From JBPCNH01 sp051001455 (GTDB lineage: Bacteria; Actinomycetota; CADDZG01; WHSQ01), in contig JBPCNH010000003.1 of the NCBI GenBank assembly GCA_051001455.1, positions 44,506 through 108,505 of the forward strand: DNA of 64,000 bases, in the 5' to 3' direction. Below the pieces are notes generated by a model. It was not told where the DNA came from and made no database searches. It worked only from the letters and a program-made list of their open reading frames with translations. A program made the position numbers and the translations under genes. Below are positions 1 to 8,591 of this stretch, piece by piece (within the stretch, counting starts at the first letter, position 1; each line of letters begins with the position of its first letter).

Positions 1-592
1 CGGTGGTTCTCTTCGAGGACTCGTCGGCGCCCCACTCCGAGCGGCTCACCATCCGTGGAGTGGAAGCCTGGGCTTGAGCAACGGCCGGAACGGTCCTTGC
101 TTCGAGCGGACCGTCACTCGTATTCACGTAATCCATCCGGACCAACGCTCCCGGACGGGTCGAAGTGCGAGCGAGCTCTCCGGGTTTCACCGGCTGGAGG
201 TCATCTCCACGCCATGCCCTGGCGGTGACTTCGGAGGCGGGCGGGTCCGGAAGCTTGACCGGCCGCCATTCGAGCCGCTCGGCGCGCCCCACGTAATAGA
301 CGCCGCTGTAATGAGTGTCGCCGTCTTCGAGGTCGTGCGCCTCCTCGGCAACCTGCCACTCATCTGCCCCGTCGGCCCTCACGGTCCGGAAGACAACACC
401 CGTGCCCTCGTCACCCGTCCACTTGAACATCACATGCGTGGCAGGGAAGTCCAGGCGCGTGACGGCAGCGCCGCGCTCGGAGACCGTCCCGGACAGCGAT
501 CGGGGGATATATATCGTCTTCGCCGGCACCGCGACCTGAAGCGAGACGATGATGGTGAGCGCCGCTAGAACGACGAGGGGAGCTCGTTTCAT
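1..592 (-). CDS. Secreted peptidoglycan-recognition-type N-acetylmuramoyl-L-alanine amidase, 3'-truncated by window edge
   Basis: Reading the minus strand from the ATG at 590-592 gives an open frame with no stop before the window edge, so only the first 197 codons are present. Residues 1-24 form a short basic start, a hydrophobic core and an Ala-Lys end (MKRAPLVVLAALTIIVSLQV), which fits a Sec signal peptide. A roughly 150-residue all-beta-looking region follows. The last visible residues read MVSRSEWGADES, the hallmark entry to the PGRP/amidase_2 fold, whose zinc-binding catalytic part would lie beyond base 1. By family, such proteins cut the amide between muramic acid and L-Ala in peptidoglycan outside the cell. 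It is divergently oriented to the amino acid transporter operon. No strong Shine-Dalgarno is seen. The catalytic residues cannot be checked here. Confidence 0.82.
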   Translation of the reverse strand, partial: MKRAPLVVLAALTIIVSLQVAVPAKTIYIPRSLSGTVSERGAAVTRLDFPATHVMFKWTGDEGTGVVFRTVRADGADEWQVAEEAHDLEDGDTHYSGVYYVGRAERLEWRPVKLPDPPASEVTARAWRGDDLQPVKPGELARTSTRPGALVRMDYVNTSDGPLEARTVPAVAQAQASTPRMVSRSEWGADESSKRTT

Positions 593-879
593 CGGCCATC
601 ACTCTAGCGAGAGCGTCGAGATAGTCCAGCGGAGCGAGCCCGGTGGGACGGCACTCCTCTCGTATCCACCCCTCCCTCCGGACCAAGGAGCGGCATACGG
701 ATCGGGGACCGAGAGCGGCCGAAGGGATTGCGTTGGAGGGGGAGAGCGTGGGCCTCCGGCCACCACATTCCGCCCCGGGGCTTTCGATGTATATGCTTAC
801 ATTGGTACCTAATGGTAATCGGGGGCTTCCCCCTGGGCGCGGCTGGCGTCCGTCGAGGAAGAAGAAAGGGGTTCAATCT

Positions 880-1983
880 ATGAGGAGAGGCTTGCTCCTT
901 AAGCTGATCGTGATGGCCTTGGCACTATCGATGGTGGCCGTGGCATGCGATCGAGGTGACGATGGCGGCACCGACGATGGAGCCGACAACGGCGCCGCAC
1001 AAGAAGGTGGAAATCTCCTAAACGAGATCACCGAGCGCGGTTCCATCCGTTGTGGCGTCAACAACACCGTCCCGGGCTTCGGTTTCGAAGAGAACGGCGA
1101 AGCCGTGGGCTTCGACATCGACTTCTGCCGGGCCTTCGCAGCTGCCCTGACCGGTAGTGCCGACAACATCGAGACGACTCCGATCGATGCAGACAACCGC
1201 TTCAACGCCCTTCGTTCGGGCGAGTACGACGTCCTCGTGCGGAACACGACGTGGACGTCGAGCCGTGACGGTGCGGAAGGTGTCTTCTTCCTCCACCCGA
1301 ACTTCTACGACGGTCAGGCCATGATGGTCCGGGCCGACGACGGCTTCGGTTCCATCGCGGACATGGACGGCGCCAACATCTGCGTGACGTCCGGTACGAC
1401 TACCGAGCTGAACCTGGCGGACTACGCACAGCAGGTCGATATCAACATCGAAGCAGTGACCTTCCCCGAGAACCCACAGCTGCAGGAAGCCTTCATCGCA
1501 GGTTCCTGTGACGGTTGGACCTCAGACCGCTCGCAGCTCGCTGCCATCCGGTCGGAGTGGCCGGAAGGCGAAGGTGGGCCCGAGTCTTTGGTGGTCCTCG
1601 ACGATGTCATGTCAAAAGAGCCGCTGGCTCCCGGCGTCCTCGACAGCGAAGTCGACCTCGGTGACGCGCTTAACTTCGTGGTCAACGGCATGATCTTGGC
1701 CGAGGAGCTCGGCGTGAACAGCAACAACGTCGACAAGCAAGCCGAGAACCCGGACAACCCGTCGATAGCTTCACTCCTCGGCGTTCCCTTCGAGGACGGC
1801 GAGGCGTTGGATCCGGGTCTAGGTCTGCCGGCGGACTTCATGCAGAACGTCCTTCGCGAAGTCGGTAACTACGGCGACGTGTTCGAGAAGCACCTTGGTC
1901 CGGACACACCGCTCGGCCTCGATCGCGGACTTAACGCCCTCTGGACGGAGGGTGGCATCCAGTACGCGATGCCGCTCCGCTAG
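880..1983 (+). CDS. aapJ: Polar/general L-amino acid ABC transporter substrate-binding lipoprotein (AapJ/BztA type)
   Basis: The predicted 367-residue protein begins at an ATG preceded by AAAGGGG at good spacing; a longer in-frame extension to 643 lacks this and would bury the signal peptide. Residues 1-23 form a lipoprotein signal ending in the lipobox VAVAC (Cys23), followed by a Gly/Asp-rich linker. The binding domain starts near residue 45 (ERGSIRCGVN) and carries the family features GFDIDFCRAFA, NTTWTSSRDG and CDGWTSDRSQL. AapJ/BztA proteins capture amino acids outside the membrane and deliver them to the permease pair. The next three genes are exactly AapQ-, AapM- and AapP-like, so the assignment is firm; substrate range is not readable. 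A 5-bp G/C hairpin at 821-833 lies in the leader. Confidence 0.92.
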   Translation: MRRGLLLKLIVMALALSMVAVACDRGDDGGTDDGADNGAAQEGGNLLNEITERGSIRCGVNNTVPGFGFEENGEAVGFDIDFCRAFAAALTGSADNIETTPIDADNRFNALRSGEYDVLVRNTTWTSSRDGAEGVFFLHPNFYDGQAMMVRADDGFGSIADMDGANICVTSGTTTELNLADYAQQVDINIEAVTFPENPQLQEAFIAGSCDGWTSDRSQLAAIRSEWPEGEGGPESLVVLDDVMSKEPLAPGVLDSEVDLGDALNFVVNGMILAEELGVNSNNVDKQAENPDNPSIASLLGVPFEDGEALDPGLGLPADFMQNVLREVGNYGDVFEKHLGPDTPLGLDRGLNALWTEGGIQYAMPLR

Positions 1984-2002
1984 AGACAGACGAATAACCG
2001 TT

Positions 2003-2030
2003 AAAGGGGTCCGGGCAACCGGACCCCTTT
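2003..2030 (+). terminator. 12-bp hairpin between binding protein and permease genes
   Basis: AAAGGGGTCCGG and CCGGACCCCTTT pair perfectly around the loop GCAA, 20 bases after the aapJ stop and 19 before the aapQ start. The downstream bases (ACGATTTATC) are not a clean U-tract, so it is more likely a partial terminator or 3'-end stabiliser that makes binding protein exceed permease than a full stop of the operon. Confidence 0.75.
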
Positions 2031-2048
2031 ACGATTTATCCTTCAGCC

Positions 2049-3236
2049 GTGGCGACAGCCCAATCCACTAAGCCGCCCCTTTGGCGGGATATCCGCGTCC
2101 TGCGTGTCGCAGGTCAGATCCTGTTCGTCATCGCGGCGGTCGTCGTCTTCCAGCAGATCTGGCTCAACCTCGAGTACAACTACAGTCGTCAAGGCATCGA
2201 CTCCGGATTCGGATTCCTTGGGTCCCGATCCGGTTTCCAGATCAGCGAGTCGGTGCTCGATTACGGACCGAACAAGCGTTATCAGGATGTGATCGTCGCC
2301 GGGCTCGCGAACACGGTGTTCCTTATCGCGATACCAGGCGTCATCCTTGCGTCGATCCTGGGCCTGCTCGTAGGGATCGGTCGCCTCTCCACCAACTGGA
2401 TCGTGCGCAAGCTCTCGCAGGTATACGTCGAGGTTCTGCGGAACACCCCCGTGCTTGTTCTCATCATCATCTTCTACGTGGCCGTCGTCCTCGCGCTGCC
2501 GAGGGTTGAGAACGGATGGAAGATCCCGGGTCTCATGCACCTGTCGCAGCGCGGCATGGCCATCACATTCCCGAAAGCCCAACAGGGATTCGTCGCGTGG
2601 CTGGTGATCCTCATCGTCGGTTTCGTCATCGCGCGCTTGGTACGAGCGTGGAGAGTGCGACTCAACGAAGCCACTGGGGAGTCCACCCACCCGTTTTTGT
2701 TCTTCCTCGGAACCTTCCTGCTGTTCGCGATCGGCGGAGCCTTCGCCCTGGGGGGGCCGATCATGATCGAAGTCCCTCAGGTGACCCGCTTCGGATACCA
2801 AGGAGGTTTCCAGGGCAGCGGCCGGCTCGCTGGCATCCTGTTCCCTCTGGCGTTCTATACCAGCGCTTTCATCGCCGAGATCATCCGCGGCTCCATCCAG
2901 GCGGTGGCGAAGGGACAGAAAGAAGCAGCCGAAGCGCTTGGGCTAAGGCCTATGCAACAACTTCGTCTGGTAGTTCTGCCACAGGCCTTGAGGATCGCTC
3001 TCCCTCCGATCAACAGCCAATATCTGAATCTCACGAAAAACTCGTCTCTCGCCATCGCGGTCGGATTCTCGGACCTAGCGAGTGTCATGAAAACAGTGAT
3101 CAATCAGTCCGGTCGTTCCTTCCAAGCGATCCTCATCCTGGTCGGTTTGTATCTCGGCCTCAGCCTGGTCATCTCTTTCGTGATGAACCTGTTCAATCGT
3201 GCCGTGACTGCGAAGGGGGAACGGCGCAGTGGATGA
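2049..3236 (+). CDS. aapQ: Amino acid ABC transporter permease, AapQ/BztB type
   Basis: The predicted 395-residue integral membrane protein starts at GTG 2049. It has an N-terminal membrane segment (about residues 18-38), a long external loop, then the permease core. The EAA loop (EAAEALGLRPMQQL) lies near residue 293 and is followed by LPQALRIALPPINSQYLNLTKNSS, here split as the usual contact with the ATPase and the last helices. The length is close to AapQ/BztB, which are longer than simple HisM-type permeases because of extra periplasmic segments. It pairs with the next gene to form the heteromeric channel. The two reading frames overlap by 8 bases (3229-3236), which suggests translational coupling. 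Confidence 0.92.
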   Translation: MATAQSTKPPLWRDIRVLRVAGQILFVIAAVVVFQQIWLNLEYNYSRQGIDSGFGFLGSRSGFQISESVLDYGPNKRYQDVIVAGLANTVFLIAIPGVILASILGLLVGIGRLSTNWIVRKLSQVYVEVLRNTPVLVLIIIFYVAVVLALPRVENGWKIPGLMHLSQRGMAITFPKAQQGFVAWLVILIVGFVIARLVRAWRVRLNEATGESTHPFLFFLGTFLLFAIGGAFALGGPIMIEVPQVTRFGYQGGFQGSGRLAGILFPLAFYTSAFIAEIIRGSIQAVAKGQKEAAEALGLRPMQQLRLVVLPQALRIALPPINSQYLNLTKNSSLAIAVGFSDLASVMKTVINQSGRSFQAILILVGLYLGLSLVISFVMNLFNRAVTAKGERRSG

Positions 3237-4509
3237 CATCACGCGGGGGCTCCGCGAGCGAGAGGCTGAACTGGGTCTCCAAGAAGATGTGGACGAGTCC
3301 GCTCTTCCAGACGAGGGACTGCATCTTGGACTCCCTCACAAACAACCGGCGACGCCGAAGGAGTGGGTAAAGGAGAACCTCTTCTCGTCTGTCCTCAACA
3401 CCATACTCACCATCGCGTTTGGGCTCTTGGCCTTGATCCTTCTGTATCAAGTCACCAGGTTCGTCTTCTTCACGGGGCAGTGGGACGTCTTCAAGAGCAA
3501 CGCTCGTTCGTACATGGTCGGGCGCTGGCCGCTCGGTGAGATGTGGCGGGTGTGGACGGCCGTCTACCTGGTTGCGTTCCTAGCCGGCCTCGGCTACGGC
3601 GTGAGTGGTCTGAGAACGGCATGGGGGCGCACCCGCTGGATATACGCCGGAGTGACGGGGCTGTTCGCTCTATACGTCTTCATATACGTCGTAGATACTC
3701 CCCTCGTCTACATCCTGACAGCCGGCATCGGGTTGTCGATCTTCTTAGGCGACCGCCTCGGCCGGCGCCTGGGACTTTCGATCTCGAAGCCACTCGCGAT
3801 CGCCTGGATCTTGGTCTTCCCACTGATGATGGTGCTCTTCCGCGGGTTCGATGGGGTTCCGCCGCGCCTGTGGGGAGGCTTCTTACTCAACCTCACCGTC
3901 GCTTTCGTCGCGATCTTCGCCTCGTTCCCGATCGGGCTCATGCTGGCTCTCGGGCGACGCTCGAGCCTGCCGGCGATCCGGGGGTTCTGCATCGGCGTCA
4001 TCGAGATCGTGCGAGGAAACCCTCTCTACGTATTGCTGATCGGAGGGGCATTCCTGCTCCCTCTGTTGATGCCGCCGAGCATGTCGGACATCCCTTTGAT
4101 CATCCGCGCGATGGTGATCTTCACCCTTTTCTCGTCGGCCTATGTGGCCGAGATCGTGCGTGGTGGTCTCCAAGGCGTCGACGATGGCCAGTACGAGGCG
4201 AGCAAGGCGCTAGGTCTCTCGGCCACGCGCATGATGGCACTCGTCATCCTTCCGCAAGCTTTGCGCAAGACGATCCCGGCGATGATCAGCCACTTCATCA
4301 GTTTGTTCAAAGACACGTCGCTGCTGGCCGTCATCGGTGGATTCACCGATGCATTAAGAGCGGCGCGGCGCGCCGGTGTCGGGTTGGGCGAGGCGGGTAA
4401 CGCCCTCGAGGCACTGTTACCGGCTGCTGCACTGTTCTTCGTCGTCGCATATTCCATGTCACGCTGGAGCCAACGTCTCGAGAAGAGACTCGGAGTGGGA
4501 GAGCGCTAG
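3229..4509 (+). CDS. aapM: Amino acid ABC transporter permease, AapM/BztC type
   Basis: A GTG start at 3229 overlaps the end of aapQ by 8 bases. The predicted protein is 426 residues with a hydrophilic 45-residue N-terminus, several membrane helices, a region that aligns by eye with the AapM family (RGFDGVPPRLWGG, a typical pre-core motif) and a permease core whose EAA loop (YEASKALGLSATRM) is near residue 321. By family it is the second membrane subunit of the amino acid uptake complex. The stop codon TAG is directly followed by the ATG of the ATPase gene (TAGATG), so the three genes form one tight operon. Nothing in the sequence appears broken. Confidence 0.92.
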   Translation: MDDITRGLREREAELGLQEDVDESALPDEGLHLGLPHKQPATPKEWVKENLFSSVLNTILTIAFGLLALILLYQVTRFVFFTGQWDVFKSNARSYMVGRWPLGEMWRVWTAVYLVAFLAGLGYGVSGLRTAWGRTRWIYAGVTGLFALYVFIYVVDTPLVYILTAGIGLSIFLGDRLGRRLGLSISKPLAIAWILVFPLMMVLFRGFDGVPPRLWGGFLLNLTVAFVAIFASFPIGLMLALGRRSSLPAIRGFCIGVIEIVRGNPLYVLLIGGAFLLPLLMPPSMSDIPLIIRAMVIFTLFSSAYVAEIVRGGLQGVDDGQYEASKALGLSATRMMALVILPQALRKTIPAMISHFISLFKDTSLLAVIGGFTDALRAARRAGVGLGEAGNALEALLPAAALFFVVAYSMSRWSQRLEKRLGVGER

Positions 4510-5289
4510 ATGGCAGAAACTGAAAACGTCCTCACGGGGAACGGCGGCGGCGCGCCGAAAGAGCACATGATCCTCGCCGAGAACGTGCACAAACGTTTCG
4601 GAGATTTCGAAGCGCTTAAAGGGATCTCGACCTCGATCCGTCAAGGAGAGGTCGTCGTTATCGTCGGCCCCTCGGGTTCCGGCAAATCGACATTCATCCG
4701 CACGATCAACAGACTCGAGCGTCACGACGAGGGTCGCATCGTCGTCGACGATATCGAGCTCACGGATGACATCCGAAACATCGAGAAGATCCGTAGCGAG
4801 ATCGGGATGGTCTTTCAGTCTTTCAACCTGTTCCCTCACCTAACGGTGAGAGAGAACATCACGCTGGCGCCTCGCAACGTCCGTCACTGGCCGCGTGCAA
4901 AAGCGGATGAGATCGCCGATCAACTACTCGATCGAGTCGGCATCCCCGAGCAAGCGGACAAGTTCCCTGCGCAGCTCTCGGGTGGTCAGCAGCAGCGCGT
5001 AGCTATCGCCCGTGCTCTTGCCATGCAACCGAAGATCATGTTGTTCGACGAACCCACCTCTGCTCTCGATCCCGAGATGATCAAAGAGGTCCTCGACGTC
5101 ATGAAAGAGCTCGCTAAGTCCGGGATGACGATGATCTGTGTATCCCACGAGATCGGCTTCGCCCGGGAGGTAGCCGACCGCGTGGTGTTCTTCGATGGTG
5201 GTCTCCTCGTGGAAGAAGCGAGCCCCGACGTGTTCTTCAGCGACCCGAAGGAGGATCGCACCAAGAAGTTCCTCTCTCAGATCCTCTGA
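4510..5289 (+). CDS. aapP: Amino acid ABC transporter ATP-binding protein, AapP/GlnQ type
   Basis: The predicted 259-residue ATPase has a Walker A motif GPSGSGKST (residues 53-61), Q-loop VFQSFNLFPH, ABC signature LSGGQQQR (about 156-163), Walker B IMLFDEP (about 176-182) with D-loop SALDPE, and the switch His in VSHE. These are complete, so it should hydrolyse ATP to power uptake by AapQM. The first 20 residues are a Gly-rich extension not needed for the fold; the ATG at 4510 directly abuts the aapM stop, which supports that start. One copy of the GGCGCGCC palindrome lies in this extension. Confidence 0.95.
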   Translation: MAETENVLTGNGGGAPKEHMILAENVHKRFGDFEALKGISTSIRQGEVVVIVGPSGSGKSTFIRTINRLERHDEGRIVVDDIELTDDIRNIEKIRSEIGMVFQSFNLFPHLTVRENITLAPRNVRHWPRAKADEIADQLLDRVGIPEQADKFPAQLSGGQQQRVAIARALAMQPKIMLFDEPTSALDPEMIKEVLDVMKELAKSGMTMICVSHEIGFAREVADRVVFFDGGLLVEEASPDVFFSDPKEDRTKKFLSQIL

Positions 5290-5345
5290 TCCCACCGCGC
5301 GGCCGCTGACCACGTGTCGATCGGCAAGAAGGTCGGCCGATTAGG

Positions 5346-6230
5346 GTGAAGGACATGTCCCGATCGTCTGCTCTCTCGATCGCGCTCGCCCTAATCATGC
5401 TTTCAGGAGGGTGCGTTCCGCCCGAAGAAGAGATCGTGCTCGCGCGCGACTACAGCGACGCCTCGCAGATGGGACAGGTTCAAGAGAGAGGCAAGCTGAT
5501 CGCCGGAGTGGCCGCCGGCCTTCCCGAAGGCACCGGTCCCGGCGGCGACGGCCCCGGTGCCGTGGAGGGCTTCATGGTGGACCTCGCCACCTCGATCGCC
5601 GACACGCTCGACGTCGACCTCGTGATCGAACACGCATCCTCGGATGACCTGCTCGAGTTGGTGGAAGACGGAGAAATCGACGTCGCTTTTCCGCTGACCC
5701 CGGTGACCGAGAAACTCGCTCGGCGCGCCGGGCCCACCGATCCATACATCGTTGCCCACCAGCGCTTGCTCGTCCCAACGAAGAGCGGGATCGACAAGGT
5801 CGACGACCTCACTTCGGAAGCCGTCGTTTGTCCCTTGCAACAAGAGGAGATGCAGGTATCGCTACCTGATCTCGATCCCTCTATCGAGACCATCGAGCAG
5901 AGGGACCCGGCCGGTTGTGTCTCGGCCCTGGAGAAAGGGCGCGCCGAGGTCGTGACGGGCCCGGAGCTGGATCTCGTCCGTATCCACCAAGCCATCAAGG
6001 GATATGCCATCACCGGCGAGGCTCTCACCACCGCCGGTTACTCCATCGTCGTCGGACGTGACACGGGCACCTGGAAGGGTTTCGTCGAAGGCGTCCTCGG
6101 ACGTTACAAATCCGAGGGGCGGTGGCTCATCAGCTACAACCGGTGGCTCGCGCCCTATCTCGGTCGCGACGCAGAGCCGCCGCGCATGACGGTCGAGGAA
6201 GCGGCGGCCTTATACCCCCGCGACCTATAG
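5346..6230 (+). CDS. Second solute-binding lipoprotein (family 3 SBP) attached to the aap operon
   Basis: The predicted protein is 294 residues with a lipoprotein signal and the lipobox LSGGC (Cys23). A type-II solute-binding domain follows (GKLIAGVAAG, VEGFMVDLATSIAD, DVAFPLTPVTEKL), as in polar amino acid binding proteins. Its sequence is clearly different from AapJ upstream, being shorter and lacking the AapJ-specific motifs. It follows aapP by 56 bases on the same strand, so it may feed the same permease with another ligand or act as a sensor. The GTG at 5346 and an in-frame ATG at 5355 are both possible starts; neither has an ideal Shine-Dalgarno. The ligand is unknown. Confidence 0.8.
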   Translation: MKDMSRSSALSIALALIMLSGGCVPPEEEIVLARDYSDASQMGQVQERGKLIAGVAAGLPEGTGPGGDGPGAVEGFMVDLATSIADTLDVDLVIEHASSDDLLELVEDGEIDVAFPLTPVTEKLARRAGPTDPYIVAHQRLLVPTKSGIDKVDDLTSEAVVCPLQQEEMQVSLPDLDPSIETIEQRDPAGCVSALEKGRAEVVTGPELDLVRIHQAIKGYAITGEALTTAGYSIVVGRDTGTWKGFVEGVLGRYKSEGRWLISYNRWLAPYLGRDAEPPRMTVEEAAALYPRDL

Positions 6231-6595
6231 CCGACGCTGCTCGTATCCGGCGCCGCGCCGCAGTGGAGCGCGGCAGCTACCGGTAACGAACCGCTCACAT
6301 AGATGAGAAGGCCGGCCACCGACCAGATAAACCAATTTCTTGCAGCGCGCGAAGACAGCAAGAACTACACGCTCCTTCCAGGGTTTCCCGCGACGGATCC
6401 TTCAGGCCGCGGGTAGATGTATCAACAGCGCGCGCGGATGTCCACTTCCTCCGTGAGCGCACCGTATGCGCGTGAAGCCTCAGCGTGACGAAGCGCAGGT
6501 CAAGCGTTCACAGATCTTCTGGATTCTTTAGCGCGCAAGCCCCTCGTGCGACGTCAGGGTAGACAAATCGGATACCGCTAAGGAATGATGCTTGC
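6231..6595. other. 365-base gap without a recognised gene
   Basis: No convincing reading frame, tRNA or known RNA was seen. A G/C-rich stem (GCCGCGC at 6252-6258 with GCGCGGC at 6268-6274) just after the transporter operon could be a weak terminator. The rest presumably holds the promoter of the receiver gene; no clear -35/-10 pair was identified. Confidence 0.5.
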
Positions 6596-6958
6596 GTGAG
6601 CGAGGCCGAAGTCCCCGCCCAGAAGACCGTTCTCATCGTCGATGACGATGAGGAGATACGCCACGTATTGCGCCTCCTCTTCGAGGGTGAGGGGATGGAG
6701 GTCATCGGAGAGGCCGAGAGCGGCGTGGAATCCGTCCCTATCGCCCTCAAAGCCCAGCCGGACTTCGTGATCCTCGACTACATGCTCCCCCGCCTGGACG
6801 GGGAGGGGACCTCCGAGATCCTTCGAGCGGTGGCTCCGGGCACCAAGATCGTGGCTTTCTCGGCCATCCTCGAAGAGCAGCCCGAGTGGGCGGACGCCTA
6901 TCTCAACAAGGAGCGGATCAGCGAGCTGATGCCCCTGCTCCGCTCGTTCATCCGCTAA
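6596..6958 (+). CDS. Stand-alone response regulator receiver domain protein
   Basis: The predicted 120-residue protein is a single CheY-like receiver: acidic cluster Asp16-Asp18, phospho-acceptor Asp61 in FVILDYMLP, switch Ser89 and invariant Lys105. All residues needed for phosphorylation are present, but there is no DNA-binding or enzymatic output domain, so it should signal by protein contact. No histidine kinase lies in the window. The GTG start at 6596 is preceded by AAGGAAT. It converges on yajQ with only 6 bases between the two stop codons. The partner and pathway are unknown. Confidence 0.85.
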   Translation: MSEAEVPAQKTVLIVDDDEEIRHVLRLLFEGEGMEVIGEAESGVESVPIALKAQPDFVILDYMLPRLDGEGTSEILRAVAPGTKIVAFSAILEEQPEWADAYLNKERISELMPLLRSFIR

Positions 6959-6964
6959 CCGGGA

Positions 6965-7471
6965 TTAGCTGCGGTAGTTGACGAACTGGAGCGGGACGCC
7001 GAAGTCCTTCTCCCGAAGCTCCGCTTGGATCGTCTGCAGCGTGTCTAGCGACTTCGAAGAGATCCGCACCTGATCGCCTTGGATCGACGACTGCGCTTTG
7101 TGCTTGCGGTCCTTGATGTGCTTCACGATCTCTTTGGCTTTGTCCGTCGGGATGCCCTGTTTGATCCCGATCGTTTGGCGCGCCGTACCGCCGGCTGCCG
7201 CTTCGATCTTCCCGAAGTCGAGCACCTTGATCGCGATCTTGCGCTTCACGAGCTTCTCCTCGAGGACCCGCACCGAGTCCTTGACCTTCTGCTCGGTGTT
7301 AGCGCGCACGGTGAGTGTGACCTTCTCCCCCTCCTGCGCCATGTCGATATCGGCCCCGGTGTCCTTGAAGTCGAACCGGGTTGATACCTCTCGCTTCGCC
7401 TGATCTACGGCGTTGCGCAGCTCCTGCAGATCTATCTCTGAGACGACGTCGAAACTCGCATCTTTAGCCAT
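6965..7471 (-). CDS. yajQ: YajQ family nucleotide-binding protein
   Basis: The predicted protein is 168 residues, the usual size for YajQ. It starts MAKDASFDVVSEID and carries the family landmarks TRFDFKDTGADI, GKIEAAAGGTARQTI and a C-terminal KDFGVPLQFVNYR. Homologues have two ferredoxin-like domains and have been reported to bind cyclic di-GMP or act as transcription co-regulators in some Gram-negatives; whether this holds here is not known. The frame stays open upstream to 7714, but the ATG at 7469-7471 gives the conserved N-terminus. It is divergent from the kinase gene at 7517 with 45 bases between them. Confidence 0.93.
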   Translation of the reverse strand: MAKDASFDVVSEIDLQELRNAVDQAKREVSTRFDFKDTGADIDMAQEGEKVTLTVRANTEQKVKDSVRVLEEKLVKRKIAIKVLDFGKIEAAAGGTARQTIGIKQGIPTDKAKEIVKHIKDRKHKAQSSIQGDQVRISSKSLDTLQTIQAELREKDFGVPLQFVNYRS

Positions 7472-7516
7472 GACATGGAGGTTACAACCAGACGTAGTCC
7501 CGGCGATAATGCGGCC

Positions 7517-8551
7517 ATGACCGATCCGCTTCCTGCGCTCGTCGACGAGGGCGCTCTCGCCGCCTACCTCGACGAGCATCTCCCCGGCTCGGGCGACATC
7601 GCGATCGAGCGCCACCAGGCCGGGCACTCCAACGAGACCTTCTTCATCACCCGGGGCGACGACCGCTGGGTGCTGCGGCGCCCACCACTGGGAGCTTTCC
7701 TGCCCTCGGCCCACGACGTAGGGCGCGAGTACAAAGTGCTATCCGGGCTGAAAGACTCGGCGGCCCGGGTCCCGCACACCGCCCTCGTATGCGAGGACGA
7801 GGCCGTGATCGGCGCGCCGTTCTACCTGATGGAGCGCGTCGACGGGATCGTGATCCGCGACACTCTGCCGGACGCATTCGATGAGCCGGAGCGCGGCGCG
7901 ATCGGGGACGAGTTGGTCGATGCCCTCGTCGAACTGCATTCGATCGATCCGGCCGCGGTGGGGCTGGGCGATTTCGGGAAACCCAGCGGATATCTCGAGC
8001 GGCAGCTCCGTCGCTGGACCGGGCAGATGGAACTGACGCTCCCCTACACACGGCCGTTGCCGGACCTCGAAGCGGCCGGCGCGTGGCTGAAAGAGAACCT
8101 GCCCGCCTCCGGACCATCGACGATCGTGCACGGCGATTACAAGCTCGACAACATGATGCTCGCTACGGAGGCCCCGGCGCGCCTGGTCGCGATCCTCGAC
8201 TGGGAGATGTCGACGCTGGGCGACCCGCTGGCCGATCTCGGTTGGATGATCTCGTTCTGGCGCGAAGCAGGCGATCCCGAGGTCGCCGTCTTCACCGATA
8301 CGACGCAGGTGACCGAGGCACCGGGTTTCAGGACGCGCGCCGAGCTGATCGACAGGTACGCCTCGGCAACCGGGCGCGCCGTGGAACACCTTGACTGGTA
8401 TCAGGTGCTGGCGATCTGGAAGCTCGCGATCCTCCTAGAGGGCTCGTACGCGCGGCACCTCGCCGGCATGACCGACGATCCGTTCTTCGCCAAGATGAAA
8501 GAAGGCGTCCCGGCCCTCGCTCGGCGGGCTCTAGAGGTGGTCCACTCATGA
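7517..8551 (+). CDS. APH-fold phosphotransferase, kinase domain homologue of ACAD10/ACAD11 and LvaA
   Basis: The predicted protein is 344 residues from ATG 7517 (MTDPLPALVDEG). It shows an N-lobe nucleotide loop (RHQAGHSNETFFI), the catalytic loop HGDYKLDN (residues 205-212) and the metal-binding Asp228 in ILDWEMSTLGDP, so a working kinase is expected. The motif set (GHSNETF, WVLRRPP, YLMERVDG) is that of the phosphotransferase family fused to acyl-CoA dehydrogenases in animal ACAD10/11. In mammals and in the Pseudomonas levulinate pathway this family phosphorylates the 4-hydroxyl of 4-hydroxyacyl substrates. A HAD gene follows by 40 bases and a matching dehydrogenase lies converging behind it, which supports that role by inference. 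It is unlikely to be an antibiotic kinase. Confidence 0.85.
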   Translation: MTDPLPALVDEGALAAYLDEHLPGSGDIAIERHQAGHSNETFFITRGDDRWVLRRPPLGAFLPSAHDVGREYKVLSGLKDSAARVPHTALVCEDEAVIGAPFYLMERVDGIVIRDTLPDAFDEPERGAIGDELVDALVELHSIDPAAVGLGDFGKPSGYLERQLRRWTGQMELTLPYTRPLPDLEAAGAWLKENLPASGPSTIVHGDYKLDNMMLATEAPARLVAILDWEMSTLGDPLADLGWMISFWREAGDPEVAVFTDTTQVTEAPGFRTRAELIDRYASATGRAVEHLDWYQVLAIWKLAILLEGSYARHLAGMTDDPFFAKMKEGVPALARRALEVVHS

Positions 8552-8591
8552 CCCCCCATCGAACGGTGCACGGGTTAGTTCCTCTCGCAGA

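Noticed and set aside
643..879. N-terminal extension of the AapJ frame
   Set aside because: It places 79 non-conserved residues before a lipoprotein signal and lacks a ribosome site, whereas ATG 880 has one.
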